This document shows positions 44,784 through 54,322 of a DNA stretch of 64,000 bases, piece after piece. Positions within the stretch are counted from its first letter, which is position 1; each line of letters begins with the position of its first letter. The stretch is from positions 30,118-94,117 of the forward strand of contig JAGCVX010000028.1 of the NCBI GenBank assembly GCA_017962145.1, written 5' to 3'. Both the position numbers and the translations under genes were made by a program. The DNA is from Clostridiales bacterium. Lineage in GTDB: Bacteria; Bacillota; Clostridia; Saccharofermentanales; Saccharofermentanaceae. The notes under the pieces were generated by a model, which worked only from the letters and a program-made list of their open reading frames with translations, had not been told where the DNA came from and made no database searches.

Positions 44784-45173
44784 ATGATTTATAACGTAAC
44801 AATTAACGATAAAGTTTATGAAGTAGAAGTTGAGAAGGGTAAAGCAAACCTTCTGAGAACAACTGAAGTAGTTGCAGCTCCTGCTGCAGCACCGGCGGCT
44901 CCTGCTGCTGCACCTGCAGCTGCTCCGGCTCCGGCCGCAGCTCCGGCTGGCCCGGTTTCCGGTACTCCGGTTCCGGCTCCGCTCCCGGGCACGATCCTGA
45001 AAGTTGCCGTTTCTGCCGGTCAGGCTGTGAAGGAAGGCGAACTGCTGGTCGTTCTCGAGGCTATGAAGATGGAAAATGAGATTTATGCTCCGTGCGCAGG
45101 TACGGTAGGACAGGTCCTCACATCAAAGGGCGCGACGGTTGCAACCGGCGACGTACTCGTAACTATTTCATGA
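44784..45173 (+). CDS. Biotin carboxyl carrier protein of the decarboxylase
   Basis: 129 aa. A short N-terminal strand, an Ala/Pro linker (about 30-60) and a biotinyl domain with the biotin lysine in EAMKMENE (near residue 100). It carries CO2 from the alpha subunit to the membrane beta subunit. RBS AAAGGAGAGACG. Confidence 0.93.
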   Translation: MIYNVTINDKVYEVEVEKGKANLLRTTEVVAAPAAAPAAPAAAPAAAPAPAAAPAGPVSGTPVPAPLPGTILKVAVSAGQAVKEGELLVVLEAMKMENEIYAPCAGTVGQVLTSKGATVATGDVLVTIS

Positions 45174-45191
45174 GTAAGGAGGTCGCAAACC

Positions 45192-46376
45192 GTGTTTATT
45201 GATGCATTAAAGAATATATGGGAGTCGAGCGGCATCTACGCTATCACCTGGCAGCAGGGCGTAATGCTTGTGATTGCCGCTGTGCTGATCTACATGGCGA
45301 TCGGCAAGAAGTGCGAACCGCTCCTTCTCCTCCCGATTGCTTTTGGTATGTTACTGAGTAACCTTCCGATCGCAGGTCTCTACCACAGTGAGATCTTTGC
45401 CGGTGGACATGTCCACTGGGATCTTCTCGGAGGCGGATCCGCGGATGTCGCTCCTGGTCTTCTCGATTACATCTACTTAGGTGTTAAGCTCGGTATCTTC
45501 CCGTGCCTGATCTTCATGGCAGTAGGTGCGATGACCGACTTCGGTCCGCTGATCTCCAGACCTTCATCCCTGTTCATGGGTGCAGGTGCACAGTTCGGTA
45601 TTTCCTTCGCATTCGTCATGGCTTCCTGCTTCGGCTTTACTGCCGCAGAGGCTTCTTCCATCGCCATCATCGGTGGTGCTGACGGCCCGACAGCGATCTA
45701 CCTGACATCGAAGCTTGCTCCGCATCTTCTTTCTGCGATCGCAATCGCAGCTTACTCGTATATGGCGCTGATCCCGATCATCCAGCCGCCGATCATGAAG
45801 GCGATGACTGCGATGAATAAGAAGTCCAGAACGATCAAGATGAAGCAGGCTCGTCCGGTTTCCAAGGTCGAGAAGGTTTGCTTCCCGATCATCGTTACCA
45901 TCGTCTGCACATTGATCCTGCCTTCCGTAGGACCGCTCCTTGGTATGCTCATGCTGGGTAACCTCTTTAAGGAGTCCGGCGTAACGGAGAGACTTTCCGA
46001 TACTGCACAGAATGCTCTCTGCAATATCGTTACGATCTTCCTCGGTGTTACCGTTGGTGCTACGGCAATGGGTGAGAACTTCCTGGCGCTGGATACGATC
46101 AAGATCATCGTTTTGGGTCTCATCGCATTTGCATTCTCTACATTCGGTGGTCTCCTGATCGGAAACATCATGTGCTTCCTGACAAAGGGCAAGATCAACC
46201 CGCTCATCGGTTCCGCAGGTGTATCCGCTGTTCCGATGGCTGCTCGTGTAAGTAACGTTGAGGGACAGAAGTATGATCCCAGTAACTTCCTTCTCATGCA
46301 TGCCATGGGTCCGAACGTTGCAGGCGTTATCGGATCGGCTGTAGCAGCAGGTACACTGCTCGCACTCTTCGGCTGA
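45192..46376 (+). CDS. oadB: Sodium-pumping decarboxylase beta subunit
   Basis: 394 aa. Membrane subunit that decarboxylates carboxybiotin and expels Na+. Family segments: GGADGPTAIYLTSKLAP (with the Asp of the Na+ site), LIPIIQPPIMKAM, IVTIFLGVTVGATAMGENFL and NPLIGSAGVSAVPMAARVSN. About ten membrane helices. The start is GTG at 45192, 9 bases after AAGGAGG. Closed by a strong terminator. Confidence 0.95.
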   Translation: MFIDALKNIWESSGIYAITWQQGVMLVIAAVLIYMAIGKKCEPLLLLPIAFGMLLSNLPIAGLYHSEIFAGGHVHWDLLGGGSADVAPGLLDYIYLGVKLGIFPCLIFMAVGAMTDFGPLISRPSSLFMGAGAQFGISFAFVMASCFGFTAAEASSIAIIGGADGPTAIYLTSKLAPHLLSAIAIAAYSYMALIPIIQPPIMKAMTAMNKKSRTIKMKQARPVSKVEKVCFPIIVTIVCTLILPSVGPLLGMLMLGNLFKESGVTERLSDTAQNALCNIVTIFLGVTVGATAMGENFLALDTIKIIVLGLIAFAFSTFGGLLIGNIMCFLTKGKINPLIGSAGVSAVPMAARVSNVEGQKYDPSNFLLMHAMGPNVAGVIGSAVAAGTLLALFG

Positions 46377-46400
46377 TCGAAAAGAAAAAGACAAATTCCA

Positions 46401-46436
46401 AAGGACTGTTTCCGAATCCGGAAACAGTCCTTTTTT
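46401..46436 (+). terminator. Terminator of the oad operon
   Basis: AAGGACTGTTTCC (46401-46413) pairs with GGAAACAGTCCTT (46420-46432), within a T run to 46436. Confidence 0.93.
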
Positions 46437-46546
46437 CATGTGACGGGAAAGTCACGCATCTGGCTTCGTATTTGATATGATGAGATTGAAGAAATGGCAA
46501 ACATACCGTGAGGATCTTTCACATCCCAATTGGCGGAGGAACGCTT

Positions 46547-48925
46547 ATGAAACAGGGTCTTCGGGCATTGGCGGTCGCACTGGCAATCACTTTGATGCTG
46601 CCACTTGCAGCATGCAAAAAGAAGAAGAAAGACCCGCTGAGCGTAAAAAAGCAAAGGTACGTTTCCGGTCAGGAGATCAAAGAGACCGATCCCTATTTTG
46701 ATGTTGAGATCAATCAGCTTCAGCTTCCCATCGACGAAAGCAAAGAACTCGATTTCGTGACTATCGACAACTGGTCATATGTGGGCGGTGCGATCCTTGC
46801 CAAGTACTATATTTCTTACGTTCTTCCTGAAGATGTAGATGAATATAATCTTTCTCGTGCCCAGATGGAAGAGTACTATGTCAATGGAACCGCGCTTTTT
46901 GACGCAAGCGGAAAACTGATCAAGAAGATCGCTCAGGATGATTTCGGCGTCATGATCTACGATATAGATGTTGACCGGGACGGAAACATCGTCGTCCTTT
47001 GTTACGATATCGACCATTACTATATAACCGAAAAGGTCGATCTGCATGTGATCAGTCCGGAAGGCGAAGAGATCAAGACATTTGAGCTCAGCAGTGTCCC
47101 TCCGGTAAATGACAGCAGTATGGCACCACAGCTGAACATTCTTCAGGACGGAAGATATCTCGTGGCATTTCAAGGAAAAATGGTCGTGTATGACCAGGTA
47201 GGAAAACTGAGTTATACCATTGAAGATCCGGGCCGTACACTGGGCAAATCGATCATCAACTGTGGAGAGAAGACCTATGTGATCTCTTCGAAATATGATT
47301 TTGAAAAGGGTACGGATATGCAGATCAAGGAGCTGAACTTGGCTTCCGGCACACTTGGAAAGAGTGTCCAGGCGAATTATCTGGCCGCTTTTGATGATAT
47401 GCAGGAGACGGAGAACGGACTTTTTGTAACCATGGCCAGCGGCTGTTATCAGTTCGATATAGAAAAAGGAGAACTCAGGCAGATCTTCGACTGGAACGAT
47501 ACGGATATCAGAAGAGATGCGGTCGAAGGTGCAAAGATCTTTCCCAAGGATGAAAATGAGATACTGGCGATATCGGTCACGTATGATGAGTTTCGAGAAT
47601 ATATCAATGTGATCCATCTGACCCGCGCCGAAAAAAATCCGCATGCCGGAAAGAGAATGGTTGTTGTCGGCGGTGTCGATCTGGCTGAAAACGATTTCTT
47701 CCTGTCTTTCCTTTATGACTATAATCACGATCCGAAGAATAAGGCGCGAGCCGTCGTGGTAGATTATTCCGAGGAGTCCGTTGATGAGGCGAACTATGCG
47801 GATATCGAAACACAGATCTATCTGGATATCCTTTCCGGAGAAGGTCCGGATGTACTGATGAATCTTTCGGATTCTTCGGCATTTCAAACAGGTGCCGTAC
47901 TTGACGATATGAACCCGTACCTCGATGGTGCGGACGGGATCTCCCGTGACGACTACTTTGACAATATCCTTCGTGCGATGGAAAAAGACGGAAAGCTCTA
48001 CCACGTCCCGATCCGCGTTATCCTGACAGGGTTTCAGGTGAATTCGGACATTATCCAGAAAAAAGACGGATGGACGTTTGAAGAGTTTGAAGATGCGGCA
48101 AACAATGTGCCGGCAGGTATCAGCTTCGTTGAAGGCATGAAGTACGATGATTTCTTGGGCACGCTTCTTTACTGCAACATGTCGAGCTTTGTCGACTATG
48201 GGAAAAAGACGGTGGATTTCCAGAGTGAGAAAATGCGAAGACTTCTGCAGCTGACTGCGAAATTCGGTGTACGGGATATCCCGGCAGATGAGGGTATGGA
48301 CACTCAATACGATGAGAATATGGGATTCTATCTTGTGTCTGAAAACCGCACGGATATGAAGTTTGAGGCGGGTCTGCTGGCGGCGAGAAAACGAACGATC
48401 TCGAACCTGTTCGGATACTGTATCAACAAAGATAACCTGGGCTTTGATACATCCTACCTCGGGTATCCATCTGAATCCGGACAGGGTATGGCGATCTATA
48501 TCGATTCTTCTGTCGGCATCGTCAGTACCAGTAAATTCAAGGATCTGGCATGGGATCTGATCCGTGCGTATATGGAGTATGATCCCAAGCTGTCTGAGTA
48601 TACAGTCGGTCTTCCGATCAACAGGCAGACCTTTGAAGATGAGATGGAGATCCAGCGTCAAAACATGCAGAAGGATTACGATAGGACCATGGAGCTCGTT
48701 GGAAAAGGAGGAGAATTCTATGGTGTGCTTCCGCTGGCGACGGAAGAAGATATAGATGAGATCCGAAGACTGATGTCGATCGCAACGGACGCTTACTGCT
48801 ACGACAAGGCCATGTTAGATGTTGTGCTCGAAGAATCCGCGGGATACTTTGCCGGAGACCGATCGGAGGATGATGTTTTAAAGACGATCCAGAACCGCGC
48901 ATCGATCATCGCGAAAGAGAAATGA
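46547..48925 (+). CDS. Two-domain solute-binding lipoprotein (paralogue 1)
   Basis: 792 aa. Lipobox LPLAAC (about residue 23). The N-terminal region (about 30-370) has repeated beta-propeller-like segments (YVSGQEIKETDPYFDVEI, DIDVDRDGNIVVLCYD, LNILQDGRYLVAF). From about 375 a family-1-type extracellular solute-binding fold follows (KRMVVVGGVDLAEN, DIETQIYLDILSGEGPDVLMNLSD, YLDGADGISRDDYFDNILRAM, LAWDLIRAYME). There is no transporter permease nearby, so it may be a sensor or a binding protein for a transporter encoded elsewhere. GGCGGAGGAACGCTT precedes the ATG at 46547. Confidence 0.85.
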   Translation: MKQGLRALAVALAITLMLPLAACKKKKKDPLSVKKQRYVSGQEIKETDPYFDVEINQLQLPIDESKELDFVTIDNWSYVGGAILAKYYISYVLPEDVDEYNLSRAQMEEYYVNGTALFDASGKLIKKIAQDDFGVMIYDIDVDRDGNIVVLCYDIDHYYITEKVDLHVISPEGEEIKTFELSSVPPVNDSSMAPQLNILQDGRYLVAFQGKMVVYDQVGKLSYTIEDPGRTLGKSIINCGEKTYVISSKYDFEKGTDMQIKELNLASGTLGKSVQANYLAAFDDMQETENGLFVTMASGCYQFDIEKGELRQIFDWNDTDIRRDAVEGAKIFPKDENEILAISVTYDEFREYINVIHLTRAEKNPHAGKRMVVVGGVDLAENDFFLSFLYDYNHDPKNKARAVVVDYSEESVDEANYADIETQIYLDILSGEGPDVLMNLSDSSAFQTGAVLDDMNPYLDGADGISRDDYFDNILRAMEKDGKLYHVPIRVILTGFQVNSDIIQKKDGWTFEEFEDAANNVPAGISFVEGMKYDDFLGTLLYCNMSSFVDYGKKTVDFQSEKMRRLLQLTAKFGVRDIPADEGMDTQYDENMGFYLVSENRTDMKFEAGLLAARKRTISNLFGYCINKDNLGFDTSYLGYPSESGQGMAIYIDSSVGIVSTSKFKDLAWDLIRAYMEYDPKLSEYTVGLPINRQTFEDEMEIQRQNMQKDYDRTMELVGKGGEFYGVLPLATEEDIDEIRRLMSIATDAYCYDKAMLDVVLEESAGYFAGDRSEDDVLKTIQNRASIIAKEK

Positions 48926-48927
48926 CA

Positions 48928-48959
48928 AAAAGGAGGTGACAACAATGTCACCTCCTTTT
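48928..48959 (+). terminator. Terminator between the two lipoprotein genes
   Basis: AAAAGGAGGTGAC (48928-48940) pairs with GTCACCTCCTTTT (48947-48959), followed by T-rich DNA. The stem copies a perfect Shine-Dalgarno site, but no start codon is placed to use it. Confidence 0.88.
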
Positions 48960-49040
48960 GATTTTCGGATGGTAATATGATATTGACAAGAGGCGTGGGG
49001 GTCGGCATATCTCGTACGATTGACAGGAGAGTGAGCAGCA

Positions 49041-51407
49041 ATGAAGAAGAGGACGAGAGTACTTGCGGCATTTTTGACTGTCACGATGGTTTTACCCGTG
49101 ACTGCCTGCAAGAAAAAAGAACAACAATCCCAGGAACTGACAAGAAGATATAAATCCGGGCAGGAGATCAAGGAGACGGATCCTTACTTTAACGCGGAGA
49201 TCAATACCATAAAGCTTCCGATCGATGAGGAAAAGGAACTGCGGGACGTTTTTATCTCGGACTGCAGCATCGTAGACGGACTTGCGATCGTGAGTTACTA
49301 TATTTCCTACGCACTTCCGGAAGGCGTCTCTTATGAAGATCTTTCCTACGAACAGGGAAAAGAGTATACGGTTGACTCAACGGGTCTTTTTGACGAGAAG
49401 GGAAATTTTATCCGAGAGATCTCCGAAAACGGAAACATCGTCCTTTTCGACATCGCAACAGATAATGACGGAAATGCCTGTATGCTGATCGGTTCATTTA
49501 ACAGGGAAAAAGGAAAGTTCGAATTGCAGATCGAGGTGGTCGATCATGAGGGAGAAATCGTAAAGACGGTCCCGATCGAGCAGCCTCCTTTTGACCCGAC
49601 CGAATCAGGAAGGAGTGAACTCAATATTCTTTCCGATGGCAGATTTACGATCTCCGGTGACGGAAATCTGATGGTCTATGATGAAGAGGGTCAAAAGTGC
49701 TTTGAGATCTCGGATCTCGGAAGAGATATCTCCGAAAGCATCATTACAGAAGACGGCAAATCCTATGTGGTCTCCGGTGTGTACGATTTCGGTGAAGATA
49801 TAGATATCCAGATCAAAGAAGTGAACATGGAGACAGGTGAACTCGGTAAAGGTGTCGAGGCGAACTATCTCATGAATGCCACAGGTCTTCAGGAGAATAC
49901 AAACGGACTGTTTACGACGACCGTGAACGGTTGCTATAAGGTAGACATGAAGAACAAGAAACTGGTGCAGTTCTTCGACTGGAACGATACAGATATCCGA
50001 AGAGATCTCCTTCAGAATTATACATGCGTCCCCATGAGCGAAGACGAGCTTTATATGACCTGCACGGAATATTCTATGACGGGAAGCACCTTGTACCTGA
50101 TTCATCTTACCCGTGCCGAAAAGAACCCTCACGCCGGCAAAAAACTGCTCGTGATCGGTGGATCGTATCTGGATTACAACGAAGAATTTACATCTTTTAT
50201 TGCCGATTACAACAAAGATCCGAATCATTCCTGCCGTGCGGTCTATGTAGACTATTCGGAGGGTTTTTTCGATTCCGAGTCGTATCTGGATCTGGAACGT
50301 CAGGTGTATCTGGATATCGTCTCCGGAGAAGGCCCGGACATCCTTTTGAATTTTTCGGGCTCGGCACCGTACCAGACAGATTTGATCATGGAAGATCTCA
50401 ATCCTTATCTGGACGGAGCAAACGGCATCAACCGTGATGAGTATTTCGACAATATTATTCGTGCGCAGGAGCGTGATGGAAAGCTGTACCATATTCCGCT
50501 TCGTGTTTCGCTTGCCGGATTTGAGATAAATACGAACTATATCCCCGCTATGGACGGATGGAATTTTGATGAGTTTGACGCAGCGGCTTCTGCGATTCCC
50601 GAAAATGTCAGCTTCCTGGAAAGTCAGGAGTATTCTGATTTTCTCAGCATGCTTCTTTATGCGACACTGCCGCAGTTTGTGGACTATAAGAACAAGACCG
50701 TGGATTTTGAAAATGACACCATGAAGAAATACTTGCAGATGGCGAAAAAGTACGGCGTGAAAGAAATTCCTTCCGATGAAGGCATGGACCTGGAATATGC
50801 CGGAGGAGGCACGTATTACGGTGGAGAAGACCGTACGGATATCAAATTCTGTGAGGGACTTCTGGCTGCGAAACTGTTCCAGATCGCGGATCTGATGGAC
50901 TACTGTCTGGCGAAGGAAAAGGTTGGTGGGAATACGGCATTTATCGGATATCCTTCCCTCGAAAACGGCGGCATGGAGATCAATAGCTATCTTTCGATCG
51001 GAATCGTTGCCACGAGCAAGCAGAAGGATCTGGCCTGGGAACTGATCCGCGCCTATCTGGAGTATTCACCGGACGGAGAAGTCAGTGACATGGCCTTTTC
51101 CGTCAACCGTGCGGCATTTGAAAAAGAATGCGAAGATGAGATGAACCGCTTGAACAACTACTACCAGACTCGCCTCCGTGATGCGGATGTGTGGGATTTT
51201 GACGGCATCTATACCGAGATCCATAAGGAAGATATCGATTCTTTGAGACTTCTTATGGAACAGGCAAATACGGTCAGCTGCTATGACGACGCGATCATCG
51301 AGGTGATCATGGAAGAATCTGCCGCGTACTTTGCCGGCGATCGCAGCGAAGAAGAAGTCCTGAAGAATATCCAGAACCGTACCGCAACGATCTTAAAAGA
51401 ACTATAA
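49041..51407 (+). CDS. Two-domain solute-binding lipoprotein (paralogue 2)
   Basis: 788 aa. Same plan as paralogue 1: lipobox VLPVTAC, a propeller-like half starting YKSGQEIKETDPYFNAEI, and a solute-binding half with YLDIVSGEGPDILLNFSG and NPYLDGANGINRDEYFDNI. Identical runs such as GQEIKETDPYF, IHLTRAEKNPHAGK and FDWNDTDIRRD show tandem duplication. Own promoter region after the terminator. RBS CAGGAGAGTG. Confidence 0.85.
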   Translation: MKKRTRVLAAFLTVTMVLPVTACKKKEQQSQELTRRYKSGQEIKETDPYFNAEINTIKLPIDEEKELRDVFISDCSIVDGLAIVSYYISYALPEGVSYEDLSYEQGKEYTVDSTGLFDEKGNFIREISENGNIVLFDIATDNDGNACMLIGSFNREKGKFELQIEVVDHEGEIVKTVPIEQPPFDPTESGRSELNILSDGRFTISGDGNLMVYDEEGQKCFEISDLGRDISESIITEDGKSYVVSGVYDFGEDIDIQIKEVNMETGELGKGVEANYLMNATGLQENTNGLFTTTVNGCYKVDMKNKKLVQFFDWNDTDIRRDLLQNYTCVPMSEDELYMTCTEYSMTGSTLYLIHLTRAEKNPHAGKKLLVIGGSYLDYNEEFTSFIADYNKDPNHSCRAVYVDYSEGFFDSESYLDLERQVYLDIVSGEGPDILLNFSGSAPYQTDLIMEDLNPYLDGANGINRDEYFDNIIRAQERDGKLYHIPLRVSLAGFEINTNYIPAMDGWNFDEFDAAASAIPENVSFLESQEYSDFLSMLLYATLPQFVDYKNKTVDFENDTMKKYLQMAKKYGVKEIPSDEGMDLEYAGGGTYYGGEDRTDIKFCEGLLAAKLFQIADLMDYCLAKEKVGGNTAFIGYPSLENGGMEINSYLSIGIVATSKQKDLAWELIRAYLEYSPDGEVSDMAFSVNRAAFEKECEDEMNRLNNYYQTRLRDADVWDFDGIYTEIHKEDIDSLRLLMEQANTVSCYDDAIIEVIMEESAAYFAGDRSEEEVLKNIQNRTATILKEL

Positions 51408-51413
51408 GACGCA

Positions 51414-52757
51414 TCAAAGCGTAATGGAGATGGTCAGTTTCTTCTCCGCATTTGAGGCCGCAGCAATGCGGCCTTTGTATTTTTCAACGATGGCCTTGGC
51501 GATGGAAAGACCGATACCGTGGCCGCCGGTCGTAGAATTTCGGGAAGCATCGGTGCGGAAGAATCGTTCGAACATATTCTTGCACTCTTCTTGGGAGATT
51601 GTTTCTTTCGTATCGTTGGTGACTTCGATCAGCGCGCCTCTTTTCGAACGGGAAACGCGCACATCGATGCTGCCACCTTCCGGACAGTATTTCACGGCAT
51701 TGTCCAGGACGATCGACAGCAGAGAATCGATGGATTTCTTGTCGCCTTGGATGTGAATGTTGTCCTCGATATTTGAAGTGATCGTCTTTCCGGATGCGGT
51801 CGATATGGCTTGAAATGAACCGGTCTGGGCTTTGGTAAGCGCGGAAAGATCGAGGTCCTTCATGTCCAGTACGGTAGAGTTTTCTTCCATCTTCGAAAGC
51901 AGGATCAGATCCTGTGTCAGATCCGAAAGACGCTTGGTCTGAAGCTTGATATCCGAAAGCCATTCATTTTCCTCGGAAAGTTCCATCTCCATGACATCCG
52001 TATCGGCCGAGATGATGGCCAGCGGGGTCTTGATCTCATGACCTGCGTCGGTGATGAAGCGTTTCTGTTTTTCATAGCTTTCCGCGACCGGACGGACGAT
52101 GTGCCCGGAAGCAAAAAAGACCAGGACGCCGACAAGAAGCAGGCAGATAACGGAAACGAAGATACTGATATTTCGAAAGCTTCTGAAGTTGGAAAGACTG
52201 GCGCCGCAGTCCTGAAAAACGATCAGACGGTTTCCCATCTCGTCCGGTTTTCCGAGTAGGAAACGGTAGTCTCCGATAAAGCCGGAAGTCTTTTTCGTAC
52301 CAAATGCCGAGACCGCGTATTCATTGGCGGTGGACTCGGAGACCGCGGAGATGCGGTCGATATCGGTACGGAGCACTTCTGCGTCTTTGGAAAGGAGCAC
52401 GCTGAAATAACGTGTCTCGTAAGCCAGTTCAGGAGAACTCATGCGCCCTCGGCCAAAAGGAGAACCGGAATCTCTTGGTGACGGCATCGAGGGAAAACTC
52501 TCGTCCTCGGAAGGCATCATCGAGGGCACTTCCGGCATGCTCATATCCGGGTCAAAACCATCTCGGGGCAGCATATCCGGTTGTCCGAAGATGCTGAACG
52601 TACCGCCGCTTTCCATCAGGAACTGAAGAATGTCGTCGCTTTCGGAAACGACTTTCTGATAGTTAAAGATATTGATCCCGCCCATCAGGATGATAAGTAC
52701 CAGAAGGACGGCGGTCATCGTAATCAGTATGAGTCGGATGCGTAGTTTTCTGATCAT
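51414..52757 (-). CDS. Membrane sensor histidine kinase
   Basis: 447 aa. Two membrane helices (about 10-33 and 196-216) enclose a sensor region rich in Pro, Met and Ser (about residues 60-105; SMPEVPSMMPSEDESFPSMP). HisKA with the His in DAGHEIKTPLAIISADTDV; HATPase with LDNAVKYCPEGG and GGHGIGLSIAKAIVEKYKG. A HAMP domain is hard to see. It overlaps the regulator gene by 4 bases. It stands divergent to the VTC operon, which the pair probably controls. Confidence 0.9.
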   Translation of the reverse strand: MIRKLRIRLILITMTAVLLVLIILMGGINIFNYQKVVSESDDILQFLMESGGTFSIFGQPDMLPRDGFDPDMSMPEVPSMMPSEDESFPSMPSPRDSGSPFGRGRMSSPELAYETRYFSVLLSKDAEVLRTDIDRISAVSESTANEYAVSAFGTKKTSGFIGDYRFLLGKPDEMGNRLIVFQDCGASLSNFRSFRNISIFVSVICLLLVGVLVFFASGHIVRPVAESYEKQKRFITDAGHEIKTPLAIISADTDVMEMELSEENEWLSDIKLQTKRLSDLTQDLILLSKMEENSTVLDMKDLDLSALTKAQTGSFQAISTASGKTITSNIEDNIHIQGDKKSIDSLLSIVLDNAVKYCPEGGSIDVRVSRSKRGALIEVTNDTKETISQEECKNMFERFFRTDASRNSTTGGHGIGLSIAKAIVEKYKGRIAAASNAEKKLTISITL

Positions 52758-53428
52758 GCGTCGATCTCCAGAGAATAGCCCGCATTACGGGTCACTTTGA
52801 TCTTTACGTTCGCGTCGATGGAAGCAAGTTTCTTTCGAAGATAGGAAAGATTCGTCCATACGACGTTGATGTCAGCATCGGAATCCATACCCCAGACTTT
52901 CTCGAAGAAACGCTCGGCGGAGATCAGGGTGCCGGGGTTGGACATCAGGTATTCCATCATCTGGAATTCTTTGGCGGCGAGCTTTACGCTGCCGGTTGCG
53001 GTGGTCAGTTCGAAGGTGCCGCGGTTGAGGACAACATTTCCGAAATGAAGTGTGTTGTCGACGGCCGGCGTGACGCTTCTCGTGATGACGCGAAGGCGAG
53101 CGAGAAGTTCTTTGCTTTCAAATGGTTTGGTCAGATAGTCATTAGCACCGAGGTCCAGTCCTTCGACCTTATCGTCGACCTGGGACTTGGCGGTCAGGAT
53201 CAAAACAGGAATCGTCATTCCTTTGGCACGAATCTTCGAAAGAACCGTAAATCCGTCCATCTTCGGCATCATGACATCGAGGATCGCGCAGTCATAATCA
53301 CCGGAGAGAAGATAGGTCAGGGCCTCTTCTCCGTCATAGACGGCATCGACTGAATAGTTGTTTTTGGTAAGGATCGCAGTCAGTGCCCGCGACATGGATT
53401 TTTCATCTTCGGCTAAAAGGATACGCAT
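52754..53428 (-). CDS. OmpR-family response regulator
   Basis: 224 aa. Receiver domain with the Asp in CAILDVMMPKMDGF, the switch Lys in TKPFESKELLARL and a winged-helix domain ending in VTRNAGYSLEI. First gene of the kinase pair. Direct repeats in the divergent promoter region (53522-53540) are a likely binding site. Confidence 0.92.
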   Translation of the reverse strand: MRILLAEDEKSMSRALTAILTKNNYSVDAVYDGEEALTYLLSGDYDCAILDVMMPKMDGFTVLSKIRAKGMTIPVLILTAKSQVDDKVEGLDLGANDYLTKPFESKELLARLRVITRSVTPAVDNTLHFGNVVLNRGTFELTTATGSVKLAAKEFQMMEYLMSNPGTLISAERFFEKVWGMDSDADINVVWTNLSYLRKKLASIDANVKIKVTRNAGYSLEIDA

Positions 53429-53521
53429 AAGATTCTCCTTTGCTTGATCTTATCCACATTATAGCCCAAAAGTCCGAAGCCGCAATATGTCCCGGATGGC
53501 GCAAGAAAAAGTATTCGCAAC

Positions 53522-53553
53522 TTAAGGTTCGATTAAGGTTGCCCTTGTAAACT
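53522..53553 (+). promoter_or_regulatory. Direct-repeat operator and promoter of the VTC operon
   Basis: TTAAGGTT occurs at 53522-53529 and again at 53533-53540, with an 11-base period (one helical turn), as OmpR-family regulators bind. TAAACT at 53548-53553 fits a -10 box, so the repeats cover the -35 region and would recruit polymerase. Confidence 0.6.
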
Positions 53554-53587
53554 GAAGCCATAAAGAAGAAAGGTCGAGGGCAAAAAG

Positions 53588-54322
53588 ATGGATTATCAGA
53601 ATGTATTTCAGCGATATGAACTCAAATATATACTGAACAAAAGACAGATTCTGGACATCAAGGACTGGCTGTCCTCCCGTATGCGGATCGATGCATATGG
53701 ACCGACGGTGATCCGCAATATCTATCTCGATACAGATAATTACCGCCTGATCCGCACATCTTTGGACCGTCCGGTCTATAAAGAAAAGATCCGCCTTAGA
53801 AGTTACCGTTACGCGACCTATGAAGATACAGTCTTTGTGGAACTGAAGAAAAAGTACGAGGGCGTGGTCTTTAAAAGAAGGATCGAATCTCCAAACAGCC
53901 TTGCGATGGACTGGCTATTAGCAGGCGGAGAGGCTCCGGAAGAAAGCCAGATCGCAAGAGAGATCACGTACTTTCGGGATTTCTACGAAGAACTGAAACC
54001 GAAGGCATTTATCAGTTACGAGCGAGAAGCCTACGAGATGATCGACGGGTCGGATCTGCGGATCACTTTCGATACCAAGATCTTCGGAAGAAACCGAGAC
54101 ATCTCATTTTCCAGCGCGATCTACGGACAGCCGATCCTGGGCGAAGAACTGACTTTGATGGAAATAAAGATCCCCGGCGTGATGCCGCTCTGGCTCAGCC
54201 ACTACCTCAGTAAACACTTCATCATGAAATGCACTTTCTCCAAATACGGAGAGTACTACAAGAATTATCTGATCAACGAAGAAACACAGAAAGAAACGAC
54301 GGGAGGACTCCTCTATGCTTAA
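53588..54322 (+). CDS. VTC-domain polyphosphate polymerase-like protein
   Basis: 244 aa. VTC-fold markers: FQRYELKYILNKRQ, the basic strand YKEKIRLRSYR, FVELKKKYEGVVFKRR, YEREAYEM, LRITFDTKI, LMEIKIPG and MKCTFSKYGEYYKN. In yeast this fold makes polyphosphate from ATP. Bacterial copies sit with DUF4956 and CotH or Cthe_2159 genes, as here. RBS AAAGGTCGAGGG. Confidence 0.9.
   Translation: MDYQNVFQRYELKYILNKRQILDIKDWLSSRMRIDAYGPTVIRNIYLDTDNYRLIRTSLDRPVYKEKIRLRSYRYATYEDTVFVELKKKYEGVVFKRRIESPNSLAMDWLLAGGEAPEESQIAREITYFRDFYEELKPKAFISYEREAYEMIDGSDLRITFDTKIFGRNRDISFSSAIYGQPILGEELTLMEIKIPGVMPLWLSHYLSKHFIMKCTFSKYGEYYKNYLINEETQKETTGGLLYA

Noticed and set aside
46775..48661. 628-codon minus-strand frame opposite the first solute-binding lipoprotein
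   Set aside because: No ribosome site and His/Ile/Arg-rich composition; the plus-strand lipoprotein has a signal peptide and a paralogue next door.
48928..48959. AAAAGGAGGTGAC read as a ribosome site or translation lock
   Set aside because: No start codon follows at useful distance; the symmetric stem with flanking T is a normal terminator.
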